From contig JAPNXP010000011.1 of assembly GCA_028753945.1 (NCBI GenBank), positions 2,728,001 to 2,792,000 on the forward strand: a stretch of DNA of 64,000 nucleotides. Direction: 5' to 3'. Both the position numbers and the translations under genes were made by a program. This document shows, in pieces, positions 33,951-45,302 of the stretch (the first letter of the stretch is position 1; each line of letters begins with the position of its first letter). Below the pieces are notes generated by a model. The model did not search any database. It had not been told where the DNA came from and worked only from the letters and a program-made list of their open reading frames with translations. The DNA comes from Hexactinellida sp. DTS-2022. Its lineage: Eukaryota > Porifera > Hexactinellida.

Positions 33951-34662
33951 TTATCAATTTTTATAATTGGAGCCTCTCAGACTCAAGTTAAAACCCCCGA
34001 GATCGCGACCTTCCAGTCCTTTACTTAAGGAGTCTATGCATTGAATATGTAAACAAGAAATAATGACTACAAGTACAAAATCAATACAAACATCACAGTC
34101 AGAATTCGGTCATCCCTAACAAAATGAATTTTAGGTCATTTTCCTACATCCCAAATTTCTTTAGGTCAAATTCCTATTTCGAATTTAGGTCATTTTCCTA
34201 CATCCCAAATTTCTTTAGGTCAAATTCCTACTTCGAATTTAGGTCATTTTCCGAATTCACAAATTTCTTTAGGTCAGATTCTTACTTCGTACATTTAGAT
34301 CAAATTCCTGCATTTTTTAGGTCAAATTCCTGCGTCCCATATGTACCTGGTCAACTTATAAGGATCATTTTTGAGAAAACGTTTTTTTCTCTCCAACTTA
34401 ACTTTTTGAGATATGCAAGGTCTCCCTAAATTTAGCTCAATCTTCATGTCTCGACGGGTTCTATGACGTTGCATACATTGAATTTGACCATCATTTAAAA
34501 AGTAGGGGTGTAAGTCTGTATTATAGTGCAATTGTATCAAATTATATGCAATAGTTTTATATTGAAACCTTAGGTGTGAGAATTTTCCAGTAGATACTAT
34601 TCGAGTAAATGCGGAGAAGTAGAACCTCCATAATCCGAAAACCACAGATTGTCAAATATTGT

Positions 34663-34766
34663 TCAGTACATAATGGATATAGTGATAATGGTGGGGACAT
34701 GAGATTTTTGGCCAAACTATAACTACTATATCCATTATATCACTGTATTCATTATGTACTGTACCT
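34663..34766. repeat. Hairpin just upstream of the aminotransferase start
   Basis: CAGTACATAATGGATATAGTG is mirrored by CACTGTATTCATTATGTACTG 44-70 bp downstream, giving a long imperfect stem that ends 72 bp before the ATG at 34838. It resembles a mini-element and could lie in the promoter or 5' untranslated region. Confidence 0.65.
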
Positions 34767-34837
34767 GGAATTTTGTATCAACAATGTTCGTACTAATGAG
34801 CTTTCACCGTACTTTGTTCTATTAGCCTCTGTTTCAA

Positions 34838-35767
34838 ATGTTATCCAAGATGAAATCTCTTTTTCGATATTTACATTTTCTTCCAACGAAATATGCTGTG
34901 AGAAGTTTTAGCCAAGATAACACTTACCACAAACCTTTGACTATAGATAATCTAAATACTAATGTGAAAAATGTAGAGTACGCTGTCCGTGGACCAATTC
35001 CTACAAGAGCTTTGGAAATTGAAGATGAATTAAAGTTGAATCCTAATTCTTATCAATTTGATAAACTTATTTATGTTAATATTGGAGACCCACAAAATCT
35101 AGGGCAATCTCCACTTACTTTTCCACGTCAACTTCTTGCTCTATGTACTTATCCTCCGTTACTTTCTGGAGAAAATTCTCATATATTTCCTGATGACGTG
35201 AAATCACGAGCCAGGCAAGTATTTAAAAAATTAGGAAGTTTTGGCGGTTATGCCCATTCTATTGGTTATCCACATGTCAGAGACAGTGTCTCTGATTTTA
35301 TTTCTGAACGTGATAATATTAGTTCTGATTCTACTATTATTCTCAGCGATGGTGCAAGTAAGATTATACAAGTGTTGTTATCATGCTTAGGAAATAATGA
35401 TAAGTATTTTCCTAATGGTGTGATGATCCCAATTCCTCAATATCCTCTCTATTCGGCATCTTTATCTTATCTCGGACTGAAGCCAATTCCTTATTTCTTA
35501 CAGGAAGAATCTCTTTGGGGTTTCGATGTTGATAGATTATCTGAATCATTAAGGGCATATCAAGATAAATGTCGACCACGAGCACTTGTCGTAATAAATC
35601 CTGGGAACCCTACTGGACAATGTTTGGAATATTCCCAACAGAAAGAAATTATTCGATTTTGTCAAGACAACAATCTACTATTACTTGCAGATGAAGTTTA
35701 TCAAGATAATATATATGATGATAGCGTCAATTGGACGTCTTTTAGAAAAGTATATTTAGAAAACCAG
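34838..35767 (+). CDS. GPT: Alanine aminotransferase, exon 1 (residues 1-310)
   Basis: Encodes the N-terminal 310 residues of a PLP-dependent alanine:2-oxoglutarate aminotransferase (alanine + 2-oxoglutarate to pyruvate + glutamate). Start at the ATG 34838: the first ~26 residues (MLSKMKSLFRYLHF...) are basic and hydroxylated, without acids, so a mitochondrial targeting peptide is likely. Recognised family blocks: VEYAVRGPIPTRA, NIGDPQNLGQSPLTFPRQ, GSFGGYAHSIGYPHVRDSV, LSDGASKII, PIPQYPLYSA, NPGNPTGQC and LLADEVYQDNIY. The exon ends exactly on a codon (CAG) at a GTAATT donor at 35768. Reading through would stop after nine further codons, so splicing to 48606 is required. No frame lesions. Confidence 0.95.
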
Positions 35768-36276
35768 GTAATTTATAATACGCCGTTTAGTTTTTAGAAT
35801 ATTTTTCCAATATTTCGTATTATCCTTGTTTGTATTAACGATTGTCTCCTGTATTTACGACACAATTATACTTTCCAATTCCATTTTCTTCGCATATTTG
35901 ATTTTACGTGAATGAACTGAATGTGCGTCGTTATGAGATGAACTGAATTGGGTTTATTAAGTCCGTTTGTCAAGCTTTCATTACCTTATTTTTGTGTATC
36001 GGACTCGAAAATCTAAAATTACAACTGTGATGACAGCATGTTCTGATGGAGGCACTGTATTTTGTAAGGTTGATAGATTGATAGTGTCTCCATAATTTAA
36101 TGCTTTCTACACAGGTTTTTCGTCATGTCATCATCACCCAAAAGCTGTTAAAGCATTTACTAAGGTGTTCTGGAATGTAAGATCGTAGTTTTTGGTTTAC
36201 TTCTATCCCACTATATTTCATATTTATTCTTAATCTAAACTCTTTATTACCCTCATAACATCATAATACTCTGAAA
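35768..36276. other. Start of the aminotransferase intron
   Basis: GT donor at 35768. No coding sequence or repeat recognised up to the decayed transposon copy. Confidence 0.6.
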
Positions 36277-37380
36277 ATGATTCACACAAACATCTCAGTG
36301 ATATTACGTCTCTACAACAGTGACAGAGAAATAAACATCCCAGTCTCCGGGGAAAGGTTTACATATATTTACGGAGACTTGATTACGGATCTTTTTAACA
36401 AACTAACAAAGGATACTGCAGTTCCTTTCCGTGCTGGATTTAGCAATGACATTTCTGCTGTGAACACATGGGTGCGTACTATTCATGTGCACTGTAAACT
36501 GCGTGAAAATTTTCGCAATATGGTTGCATTCAAAACTTCCTCAAAGCATAAGGAACTGTGAAATGGTAGTAAGAAATTCACAGTAAACACGTGACAACAC
36601 TAAAGAAACAACTTGTTCTATATAGCATAGATCCGTTCTCATGTGACAAGCCAGGATCATTTGCCACTGGCGTTGAAATTACATCGAATATAGTGAATGA
36701 TATGATGGGAGCTGCAAAACTCGGAAGCAACAGTATGAAAATTTCCTGAAAGAATGCCTTGTTGATGGAAGTAAGGGCTATTTTGAGCCAATTGTAAGAA
36801 ACAAAGTTTGTACCGGATTAGAGAAAAGGAAGAAAGCACCCCAAGGCAATACAGGTCTTAAAAGAGGATAGGCAAGCTTTGGATTGATTGTCTCAAAGTC
36901 TATGAACATGCAAGAAGCATTCAATTATTCGCTCACAACCGTTCCACTGTGAATTGCAACTAAATTCAGTCTTAGGTAGTCAGACAAAGCTCATTTCAGA
37001 AATCATTTGATATCTGCATCACAGTCGTGTACTAACAGCATTCCTCAGCATTGTGCATGGTTTGTTGATGGAATGGCTGTTATAAGATCAAGGAAACCAA
37101 GGACAACGTTCAAAGAATTTATACTGAGCCATCACAAAAGGAAACAAAACCATCTTGCATAGGAATCATCAACAACACTTACAAAGATACGAGCGTGAAA
37201 GAAAGGACACGACAAGAGAGAGGGAAGCAAGGTCCAAGAGTCCACATTCAAAGTGTCGACCATAAAAATGCTCGAAGGCTTGCGCTGGGAAGAATTTCTT
37301 CATCGAGGCGTCAACAAGAAGGATCTAATAGCGATAATTTAGAATTTCTTCAATTACAAGAGGGAAGATCTAAATTACGG
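36277..37380 (+). pseudogene. Decayed relative of the 5.9-kb transposon protein
   Basis: Translated pieces follow the order of the frame at 7065-9215: YGDLITDLFNKLTKDTAVPFRAGF, then NTWVRTIHVH, SSKHKEL, then (other frames) a FATGVEI-like and QAFGLIV-like segment, CAWFVDG and RQERGKQGPRVHIQ. Many stops and frameshifts. The nuclease motifs are not reached: it is cut off near 37380 before the EEAD region. Divergence suggests a different, older sub-family. No inverted ends identified. Confidence 0.75.
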
Positions 37381-37462
37381 GGCAAATATATCTACCAGTA
37401 TATAATATATAGTATACCGCTAATATAAATTACGGTTATATATAAATATAGATTTAGATATA

Positions 37463-37928
37463 CTAACCAGCAAAAAGTATTTGAACAACAATAATTTGTA
37501 TTCATGCATTCAAGCTTCTAGACCGGATAACATTTGTAAATGCTTCTTCGTGGATGTTGACAAAAAAAAGTATGTAACTAGAATAAAATAACATTATTTT
37601 TGTTTTACATTCTTATGCAAGTGTTAAAATCATCAACTATATAATTAGCTAATAAAATTTATTATTTCTGAACATTATGAGGTAATTAGAATATACAAAT
37701 TCTGATTTCAGATTTGAATACCACATGGTCGAATTACTCTAGGTGCATAATTTCTAATGATAAGATTATTTTCCACTGATTCAGCCACATTCCCATTTGT
37801 GCCACAAGTGATACGTATCTGGAACACTTAGGCCACCTGATGCATTTTGGATAAAAATGACTGAAAATCACTATGTAATCAAATTTATAACAATAGCAAG
37901 ATATTTAGAGTCATTACAGAGTCATTCG
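37463..37928 (+). mobile_element. Tc1/mariner-like mini-element, 3'-truncated copy
   Basis: Starts CTAACCAGCAAAAAGTATTTG after TA and follows 24091-24655 (AGCTTCTAGACCGG, GTGTTAAAATCATCAACTA, CACATTCCCATTTGTGCC). The right terminal repeat is not found. Lies inside the aminotransferase intron. Confidence 0.7.
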
Positions 37929-38271
37929 GAAAAAATGAGTTGTTTGTACCAACTCATTATGCCAATTTTGCAAAAGTACATATTGAATTGTATTATTCAT
38001 TGATAAATAAGGAGTATAAGTTAATTAATTTATTATGATAATAATCATTACTTAAATTCAATACTAATAAACTAATACACGTATAATCTTAGCCAAATCT
38101 CCACCTGACCTAATCTAGAAGATTCATTCAAACCGTGATTTCAACCAAATCACAGTTTGAATGAATTTGACTCTTTTCAATTCAATTTCTATTGCCATGC
38201 TAACAACTCAATTGAACTCATTCATTTTTCCATCACCAACTCATTCAATCAAAATGAGTTGATACAGTCCT
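37929..38271. other. Intron stretch, short inverted words only
   Basis: AT-rich. ATTCAAACCGTGATTT/AAATCACAGTTTGAAT near 38127-38163 forms a small hairpin and TCATTCAATCAAAATGAGTTG recurs. No gene. Confidence 0.4.
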
Positions 38272-38704
38272 GGGGCCTTATTCACTAAACTTCTTAAACT
38301 TAGTTTGTGCTTAAACTAAGCATAAACTTAGTTTGTGCTTAGTTTAAACTAAGTTTAAGCACAAACTAAGCACAAACTAAGTCTGAAACTAAGTCGGTAT
38401 TCACGAAGCAAAACTAAGTTCAAACTAAGTCTAAACTTAGTTTGAACCTAGTTTGTGCATAGTTTTGAGATAAAACTTAGTTCTTGCTTAGTTTTCTGTT
38501 GAAAAATAAACAAAAAGTTAAGTCTACTTCTTACCAGACTTAACTAAATATTTCACGATAATATACTTGTATTTTACAATTATTTAATTTATTTACGAAT
38601 TATTTATCGTATCTTATCGTGGTTGTATCACTAATAGTGGTTGCATCACTCTGAGTTTAGTTTTGAGAAGTTAAGAAAACTTCGCAAAAAGTAGTAATTA
38701 TAGT

Positions 38705-38851
38705 GGATACCGGTTATAAGCACATCGTCGGAAATTGCACTTGGTGTTCTTATAACCGACATAAATTATACAGGGTATATGGCAACCGTTTCACAACATA
38801 GTGTGCTTATATCCGATATGTTCTTATAACCGGTGTGCTTATATCCGATTT
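38705..38851. repeat. Motif-filled insertion in the left arm
   Basis: CTTATAACCGGT/CTTATATCCGAT words recur about five times and the two ends are roughly inverted. It is absent from the right arm of the host element, so it inserted after that element or expanded locally. Confidence 0.55.
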
Positions 38852-38994
38852 AGACTAAAGTTCACTTTAATTTTAAGCAAAACTAAGTCAATACTTAGTT
38901 TAGACTAAGTTTAAGTTTAAGTTTAAGCAAAAACTAAGTTTTTGGATAAGTTTTGAGAAGTTAAATAAACTTAGCATAAGTGGAATTCTTCGTC

Positions 38995-39650
38995 AAATCA
39001 TAGTGTCATTTCACCAACATTCTCAGATTTGTCTGAAACTTTGTGAGTCGAGAGTACTTAGCTGTTCATTGTATTCCTGCAAGTTTCAAAAATTTCCGCA
39101 ATGCTGTTCGCAAATTATGACGTCACGAGATTTGGCATTTTCATCATTTCTTAAAAACTTTCAAGAATACTATTTGACTGCCATATTTCAAACTGCTATA
39201 TTTTTGTCAGTTTTAATGCTAGCAATATGATCTTTACACTACACACAGTTTATAATTCGTAGATTCCTATGAATATAATAGTTATTTGATTTATGTCATT
39301 ATATCATTTATTTTTTGGACTGGAACTCACTCATGCTATGTAACCGGAACTATGACGTAACTCTAGGGGGAATGTTGGGAAGTGAAATTTATTTTTCTAA
39401 CACATTCCTTATTCGACTCTTTCAATATGGTGAAAGTTTCAAAAATTTCCCATTTTTCCCCTCTTAGATATTAAACACTTTATGTCACTAACTCAATTTT
39501 ACAGTTAGCAAATTGGAAATATATTTTCCAAAACTTTCCAAAATTAATAATTTGATTTATCAAAACTAAATTTGCCGTTTTTTTATTCTTGGCAGTGATA
39601 CAATTCTTTTGTAGTTACTAAATCTGGCAAAGGTATGTATATAATTGAAT
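38995..39650 (+). repeat. Inner block of the left terminal inverted repeat
   Basis: Reverse complement of about 44040-44700 with few differences. It yields the same spurious 75-codon frame in both arms. Confidence 0.8.
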
Positions 39651-39880
39651 TAATTACTAACCATATCTCAAACTTTATTTTTGTGAATGGTTGTTTTTCA
39701 AATAAATGTACATATCACGTATTTACTTATATTAATATACTGAGTTCTGATGATATTACTATCAAGGTAGCTAAAACAGGTGCAAATACGTAATAATAAG
39801 AATTATATATATTTAATTACAAAGGAATTATTATTTTTATGAAGAAACAAGGAAAAATATTGTTGAGATTGATATAAACC

Positions 39881-42800
39881 TTATTTCTTTGATTGTAAGC
39901 GTGTTGTCATCAAATCACTAATAGATTTGGCATCAATTAAAGAAATCTTGTATTTTCGTGCTGCTTTTGATGATGGAGTTGGTGCCGATATCTTGCAAAG
40001 GATGTCATTATTCGGTATATAGCAATTATCTTCTTTTGGAGGCCAGAAAAAGCAATTCATAGGTCTCCCTGGTCCTTTTGGGTGCATAAATTTAATCTGT
40101 AGATCACCTTCTTCCTCGCACACCATTTCAACTATCCCTATATACCAGTCATGGTCATATATACAGGCGACATAATCATCGATATTCAGGTATGAAACCT
40201 CATGATATTCTATAATATTATAGTTTTTCGCTCTTCTTTGTTTTGATATATCAAAAGTCATGGTAAAATCTACTTGTCTACTGTACCTCTTAGCTCCAAT
40301 TAGTGTTGTATCCAATGGAACAAATTGATGATAACTACGTGTTCCAGGCAAAGCCTTGATATCTAAATATCTAAGAGAATATTGTATTGAAAGTAAAAAA
40401 TAAGTAGAACGAATTTATAAGTTGGGAATTAATTTGCATACAACATACCTGGCTTCAAATGTCTTTCTTAGTTCAGTCAGCTGATATTGAGGTATATAAA
40501 AGAATTTAATGGTTGAGAGGCTAGTGGTAGTTGAGCAAAATTCAAACATCTCCAATGATGTTAATATCTGATTAACTCTCGGTCTTTGTAAACTGGCTCT
40601 TGCAGTTACTCTCTTTACAGTACCTCCTATAGCATCACAAGGTGATTTCCCGTGAGAAGTTGCAAAAAAGTTCCATTCTGCTTCAATTCCAAATTCTGCT
40701 TTATGTTGACACAGGTTATAAAAATTCTTCTTATTTTTATATTGTGCTGCACACCCATCACTAAAATATATGACTTTTTCGATACATGGTAATATTCCCC
40801 TCAAAAATTCTGTAAATACTTGTTGGATTTTATATACCATGATGACATCGTGTTCTGTATCATCAGAAATGAAGCAGAAAGATTTGTTGCATAGAATATC
40901 TACAGTATAATGTAAGGAAACTTGCGTTCGAATAATTTATTTTAATCGAAGTAATGTTCGACTCAATTACAAATGCAAAAACTCATATTAAAATGTTACC
41001 ATTTTGTTTATAATAGATGACAATTGGATGCAACGTGGCTTGCGAATTATTCCAATGAAATCCTTGAACTTCATCTTGAACAACAAAGGAATAGTTCTCA
41101 GCAAAGTCAACAAGAATAATAGCTGTATCATCTTCAAGGTTATTCTTCAGTTCTTTACAATAAGAACTCTGAACTTTGGATAAGAATGAGTGTGACGTCA
41201 ATTTCTCGATGGAAGCAATAAGAACATCATAAAACTTATCTAATGGCAATGTGTGTGTCTCTAAGGTCGTTCTATCAGTGCTCTCCCATTGTTTATAGTC
41301 AATTAGTGCCTAGAATGTAAAATACACTAAGTTCAAATGGGAGGAATATAATACAAGTATTTGTATAGTTGTCTTCCACCGAATATAATAAATTATGTCA
41401 CATGCTCAATAAAGAGTATTCCAAAATTGTTATATAAATAAATAGCAATACCTGTTCATCTTTTTCTTTCACTATCGTAGTTAGATATTGTCTGAGGTTG
41501 CCGTCTCCAGGACATTTCTCACATCGATGGATCATGCATTCATGATTATCAAGAGAACACACCAACTTCGACATCAATGTTTTGTATGAGTCGGGAATGT
41601 CTAGAGCATCGATTAGAAGAATACTGTTTTGGTGGATAGAGCATACACATACTGAGTGAGTTCCACATGAGTCAGCAAGTACGCACCACTTTGGGCGTAA
41701 AGTGCAGAACTTAGAAAAAGAAATCTAGAAAGATTAAGTTGGATTAACGTCAATAGAATGATTATCTCTGTACTGCAGTGAAATTCTATTAGCGCATCCT
41801 ATTTGTAGAATTGTCTAATTCGAAATTTATTGATGAATGGTGCACAACATAACGAACTACATATGACCACACATTGTTTTATTACATCACACATATTACA
41901 CATTCACAGCAATTAGTGAAAAAGTATCCTGACCTTTTTATCTGGATGACTTCTTTTAAATTCTCCATGTAATTCTTTTAAATTTGACAAAATTAATCTC
42001 TTTTGGACGTGAACATTTTTCGCGATACTAACATAATCCTTCTTTCCTGGCATCTGACGTGTGAATTCGTCATCTTCGTAAAAATATTCAACAGCTCTGG
42101 TAATTTCTTCAGGCAACTTTCTCCCTATTACAGATTGTTTTCATTTAACCAGATGGAAGTAAGTAGGTGTATCGTAAAATCTTATATCTTACCATTTTTA
42201 GATTCAACTTCTCCAAGGATACCCTTATTTTGCAATAATTCCCGTGAGAGATCTACCAAGTATAGTGAAGTACCAAAATACTTAGATACAGCTTCACGAG
42301 AGCAATTCTGCGGGGCTAAAGTAAGTAACTGCGTTTGCTTACGAGTATCAGAATGAGAAATTTCATTCTTGATCAAATACATTAGACGATCATATTCTTC
42401 AGCTTTTTCCTCAACTGTTAAGTTTCCGATATTGCTGCTCGTAGTTGAAAATGAAATTTCTTGACCTTCCTCTATAGACTAATTTCAGGATTGTGTTAAA
42501 ATCGAATTTAGAAAATTGTATACAGGGTTGCCATGGGTTTGGGAATTACCATGGGATCCCCATACCCATAGAAATGGGATCGAAATGGGAATCAGATTAT
42601 CCCCTATGGGGATCCCCATATGGAACTTACAATCTATAGAAGATATTCAAATTCTGAAAGCGAACCATTTCGAAAAACGAATGGAAACCCATATGATGAT
42701 CCCCACAAAATTATTGTGGGATTGAGATGGGAATAGAAATTCCACTCCCACGGCAACCCTGAATTCGTATATACTCACCTCTAAACAATCTTGCAATCTT

Positions 42801-43852
42801 GTTAATTTTTTTTTTAATTCAATTTGTCTTCCGTGAAATTGCTTACCATGTTTATTTACTGGTGAAATACCAAGGGCAATAGGGAGTTCATCTATAACAA
42901 TTTCTAGCATATCCTAGATAAATTAATCAAATACATTAATTACAATAACCATAATACGGTGAAAATTAAATGGGTAAATTTGAGATGGTCAACTTGGGGA
43001 TTCAAAAAAGCACTATTATACAGTAGAGCAGTGGTTCTCAACATGTGGGTCGCGAAATAAAATATTCGAGAAAACCTCTGCAGTATAGTGTATACTCAAC
43101 ACTAATTAATAATTTCATTTATCTGTTATTTATTATACTACTAGTTGTCACAAATAGTATAAATATTTGTGAAAACTTGGAGTATATTAATAAGTTTGCA
43201 GTATCCGCTACCTCCAGAGTCCATACTCAATAGATTTTGGACTATAAAATCAATCAGTTTAAATGGAATACCTGAGTTAATCTTGAATCAATCGTTTGAA
43301 TATCAATATCCTGATCTGTTATATTCGAATCTGTATATCCTGGTACTCTAATTGTTGTATTTGGCGAATGAAATGATTTAGACATTCTATATTCTCTAGG
43401 TTCTTTCAAAATATCCGATAATTGAGAATAACAACGGGAGCATACTTTCCGCCCAGGCACAACTGATTCATCAAAACTTGACAAATTCATTGCATTACAT
43501 TGAGTAATAGTGATTGTACCTAATTTTGTATAATATACAATTACATACGTATATTAGCATAATAGTTAATAATAAACTCACCTTTGCAATTCTGGTTATT
43601 GGTACTGTGCTTATTAAATGGGTCACAACAATATGGATTTAATTTAGAATATTTATCCAAATATATTTTTTGATGATGAAGACAGATTGTCTTTAAGTTA
43701 CGCTTACGAACTCCTGTTCTCCAAATTAACAAGTCAACGTCCTTAGTTGAAAGATCAGTTATTAACAATAGAGCACATTTTCCATGAGTGTAAATTGTGC
43801 TATGACAATTAGAGTCACCAATCTCACCAAATGAACAATTAGTTAAAGACAT
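39881..43852 (-). CDS. Nine-exon DDE-like transposase gene (about 891 aa), one frameshift
   Basis: Minus-strand exons with GT/AG borders: 43852-43582, 43519-43272, 42913-42779, 42478-42193, 42124-41934, 41724-41452, 41307-41000, 40920-40449, 40370-39881. Phases agree at each junction except for a lesion in exon 7 near 41280, where KQWE and STDRTT lie in different frames (two bases missing or one extra). Exons 1-2 encode Cys/His-rich blocks (KTICLHHQKIY, YCCDPFNKH, CSRCYSQL). Exon 6 has CVLADSCGTHSVCVC and CMIHRCEKCPG. Exon 7 has IILVDFAENYSF and exon 8 YFSDGCAAQYKN and ATSHGKSPCDAIGGTVKR, whose Asp residues are candidate DDE-type catalytic positions. The last exon is a separate C-terminal domain (DHDWYIGIV...FMHPKGPGR). 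I recall this protein family from several invertebrates but know no firm superfamily name. Likely role: transposition of the surrounding element. Confidence 0.72.
42523..42761. mobile_element. hAT-like mini-element filled with ATGGGGAT words
   Basis: Ends CAGGGTTGCCATGGG and inverted CAGGGTTGCCGTGGG. Flanks AATTGTATA and AATTCGTATA give an approximate duplication. It lies in intron 3 of the transposase gene, so it should not disturb the protein. Confidence 0.75.
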
Positions 43853-44039
43853 TGAAGAGAATAAAGTATTTAGAAATCTTGATTCGCAGAATGAATATTT
43901 GAATACAATAATATGAATATAACGTGTATATATTTACCTACAATATCATTTCCTTTAAAGTATAAATACATACCATAGTTACCAGGTTGTAGTTAAGATA
44001 TCGTCAACACAATTGTTCAGTAATTGATTCAATTATATA

Positions 44040-44774
44040 CATACCTTTGCCAGATTTAGTAACTACAAAAGAATTGTATCACTGCAAAGAATAAAAAAAC
44101 GGCAAATTTAGTTTTGATAAATCAAATTATTAATTTTGGAAAGTTTTGATAAATATATTTCCAATTTGCTAACTGTAAAATTGAGTTAGTGACATAAAGT
44201 GTTTAATATCTAAGAGGGGAAAAATGGGAAATTTTTGAAACTTTCACCATATTGAAAGAGTCGAATAAGGAATGTGTTAGAAAAATAAATTTCACTTCCC
44301 AACATTCCCCCTAGAGTTACGTCATAGTTCCGGTTACATAGCATGAGTGAGTTCCAGTCCAAAAAATAAATGATATAATGACATAAATCAAATAACTATT
44401 ATATTCATAGGAATCTACGAATTATAAACTGTGTGTAGTGTAAAGATCATATTGCTAGCATTAAAACTGACAAAAATATAGCAGTTTGAAATATGGCAGT
44501 CAAATAGTATTCTTGAAAGTTTTTAAGAAATGATGAAAATGCCAAATTTCGTGACGTATTAATTTGAGAACAGCATTGCGGAAATTTTTGAAACTTGCAG
44601 GAATACAATGAACAGCTAAGTACTCTCGACTCACAAAGTTTCAGACAAATCTGAGAATGTTGGTGAAATGACACTATGATTTGACGAAGAATTCCACATA
44701 AACTAAGTCGAGACTTAGTTTAGACTTAGTTTAAACTAAGTTTAAGTTTAAGAAATGTTAGTGAATAAGGCCCC
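44040..44774 (-). repeat. Right terminal inverted repeat
   Basis: Mirror of the left arm, with a shorter AAACTTAG sub-terminal array, ending GTGAATAAGGCCCC. Confidence 0.8.
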
Positions 44775-45107
44775 TGCTTGATATAGTCATAGCCTACTAT
44801 ACATAAGGCCTCACAGTAACTTGTGGATTTTGGACCAGGGATGTCGGAGTCGACCTAACTATTTTGTTACAAAATATATCGATATATGGTTTTAATAGGT
44901 TAATATAGGGTATAATAACGTAATCTAGATAGTATAATTTGTTTCGTCTCCAATAGCATAGAATGTATATAGAAATTCAAATTTAAGACATATAATAATG
45001 ACTCTTAACAGCAATAAAATACATGTAAGTGATGTGTGAATATATATATACGTATATATAGTACTAATCAGCAGCAGGTGTCCAAAGGTTATTTAGTGAA
45101 AATCAAA

Positions 45108-45221
45108 GTAGCCCTCCAGATAACAAGCCACTCCTCATATAACAAGCCAGTCCTCCAGATATTAAGCCAGTCCTCCAGATAACAATCCAGTCCTCCAGAT
45201 ATTAAGCCAGTCCTCCAGATG
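45108..45221. repeat. 20-bp tandem repeat
   Basis: AGTCCTCCAGATATTAAGCC and close variants (AACAAGCC) are repeated five to six times, in the non-coding 3' part of the P/THAP element. Confidence 0.85.
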
Positions 45222-45302
45222 AAATCTTACAATATTCCCTATAAAGACAATACAAAGCAAGAAATACTATACGAACAGACGAATATCAAAATTATAGCAA
45301 TA

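Larger units (their letters stand above)
32618..34345. mobile_element. Foldback element with tandem-array ends
   Basis: The left end (32640-32870) is a tandem array of a ~53-bp unit with GGATGTAGGAAAATGACCTA and GAAGTAGGAATTTGACCTAA. The right end (34120-34335) is the same array in reverse complement. Outer tips share CATATG(TAC) and GGAATTTGACCTAAA. The 1.7-kb body includes a hAT-like insertion (33198-33470) and a copy of the 13.7-kb repeat (33735-33950). A 101-codon frame on the right arm is repeat-encoded. Confidence 0.75.
38272..44774 (-). mobile_element. 6.5-kb DNA transposon of unassigned family in the intron
   Basis: Terminal inverted repeats start GGGGCCTTATTCACTAA at both ends. They continue through arrays of AAACTTAGTTT palindromes into a ~650-bp nearly identical inner block (about 38995-39650 and 44040-44700). 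Flanks TCCT and TGCT leave the target duplication unclear. It carries a nine-exon gene on the minus strand (43852-39881). The left arm has expanded AACTTAG repeats and an extra motif-filled insertion at 38705-38851. A hAT-like element (42523-42761) sits in one of the gene's introns, and a truncated CAGTGGTTCTCAAC tip lies near 43030. The near-identical ends indicate a recent arrival. The family was not recognised with certainty. Confidence 0.85.

Noticed and set aside
34124..34429. 101-codon frame with repeating FRSFSYIPNFFRSNSYFE peptide
   Set aside because: Encoded entirely by the tandem array in the foldback element's right end; the mirror array at 32640-32870 shows it is non-coding repeat DNA.
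36277..36561. 94-codon frame considered as an extra aminotransferase exon
   Set aside because: It matches the transposon protein at 7065-9215, and exons at 34838 and 48606 join without a missing segment.
39003..39230. 75-codon frame also present at 44447-44674
   Set aside because: Both lie in the two arms of the 6.5-kb element's inverted repeats, so duplication explains the conservation; no domain.
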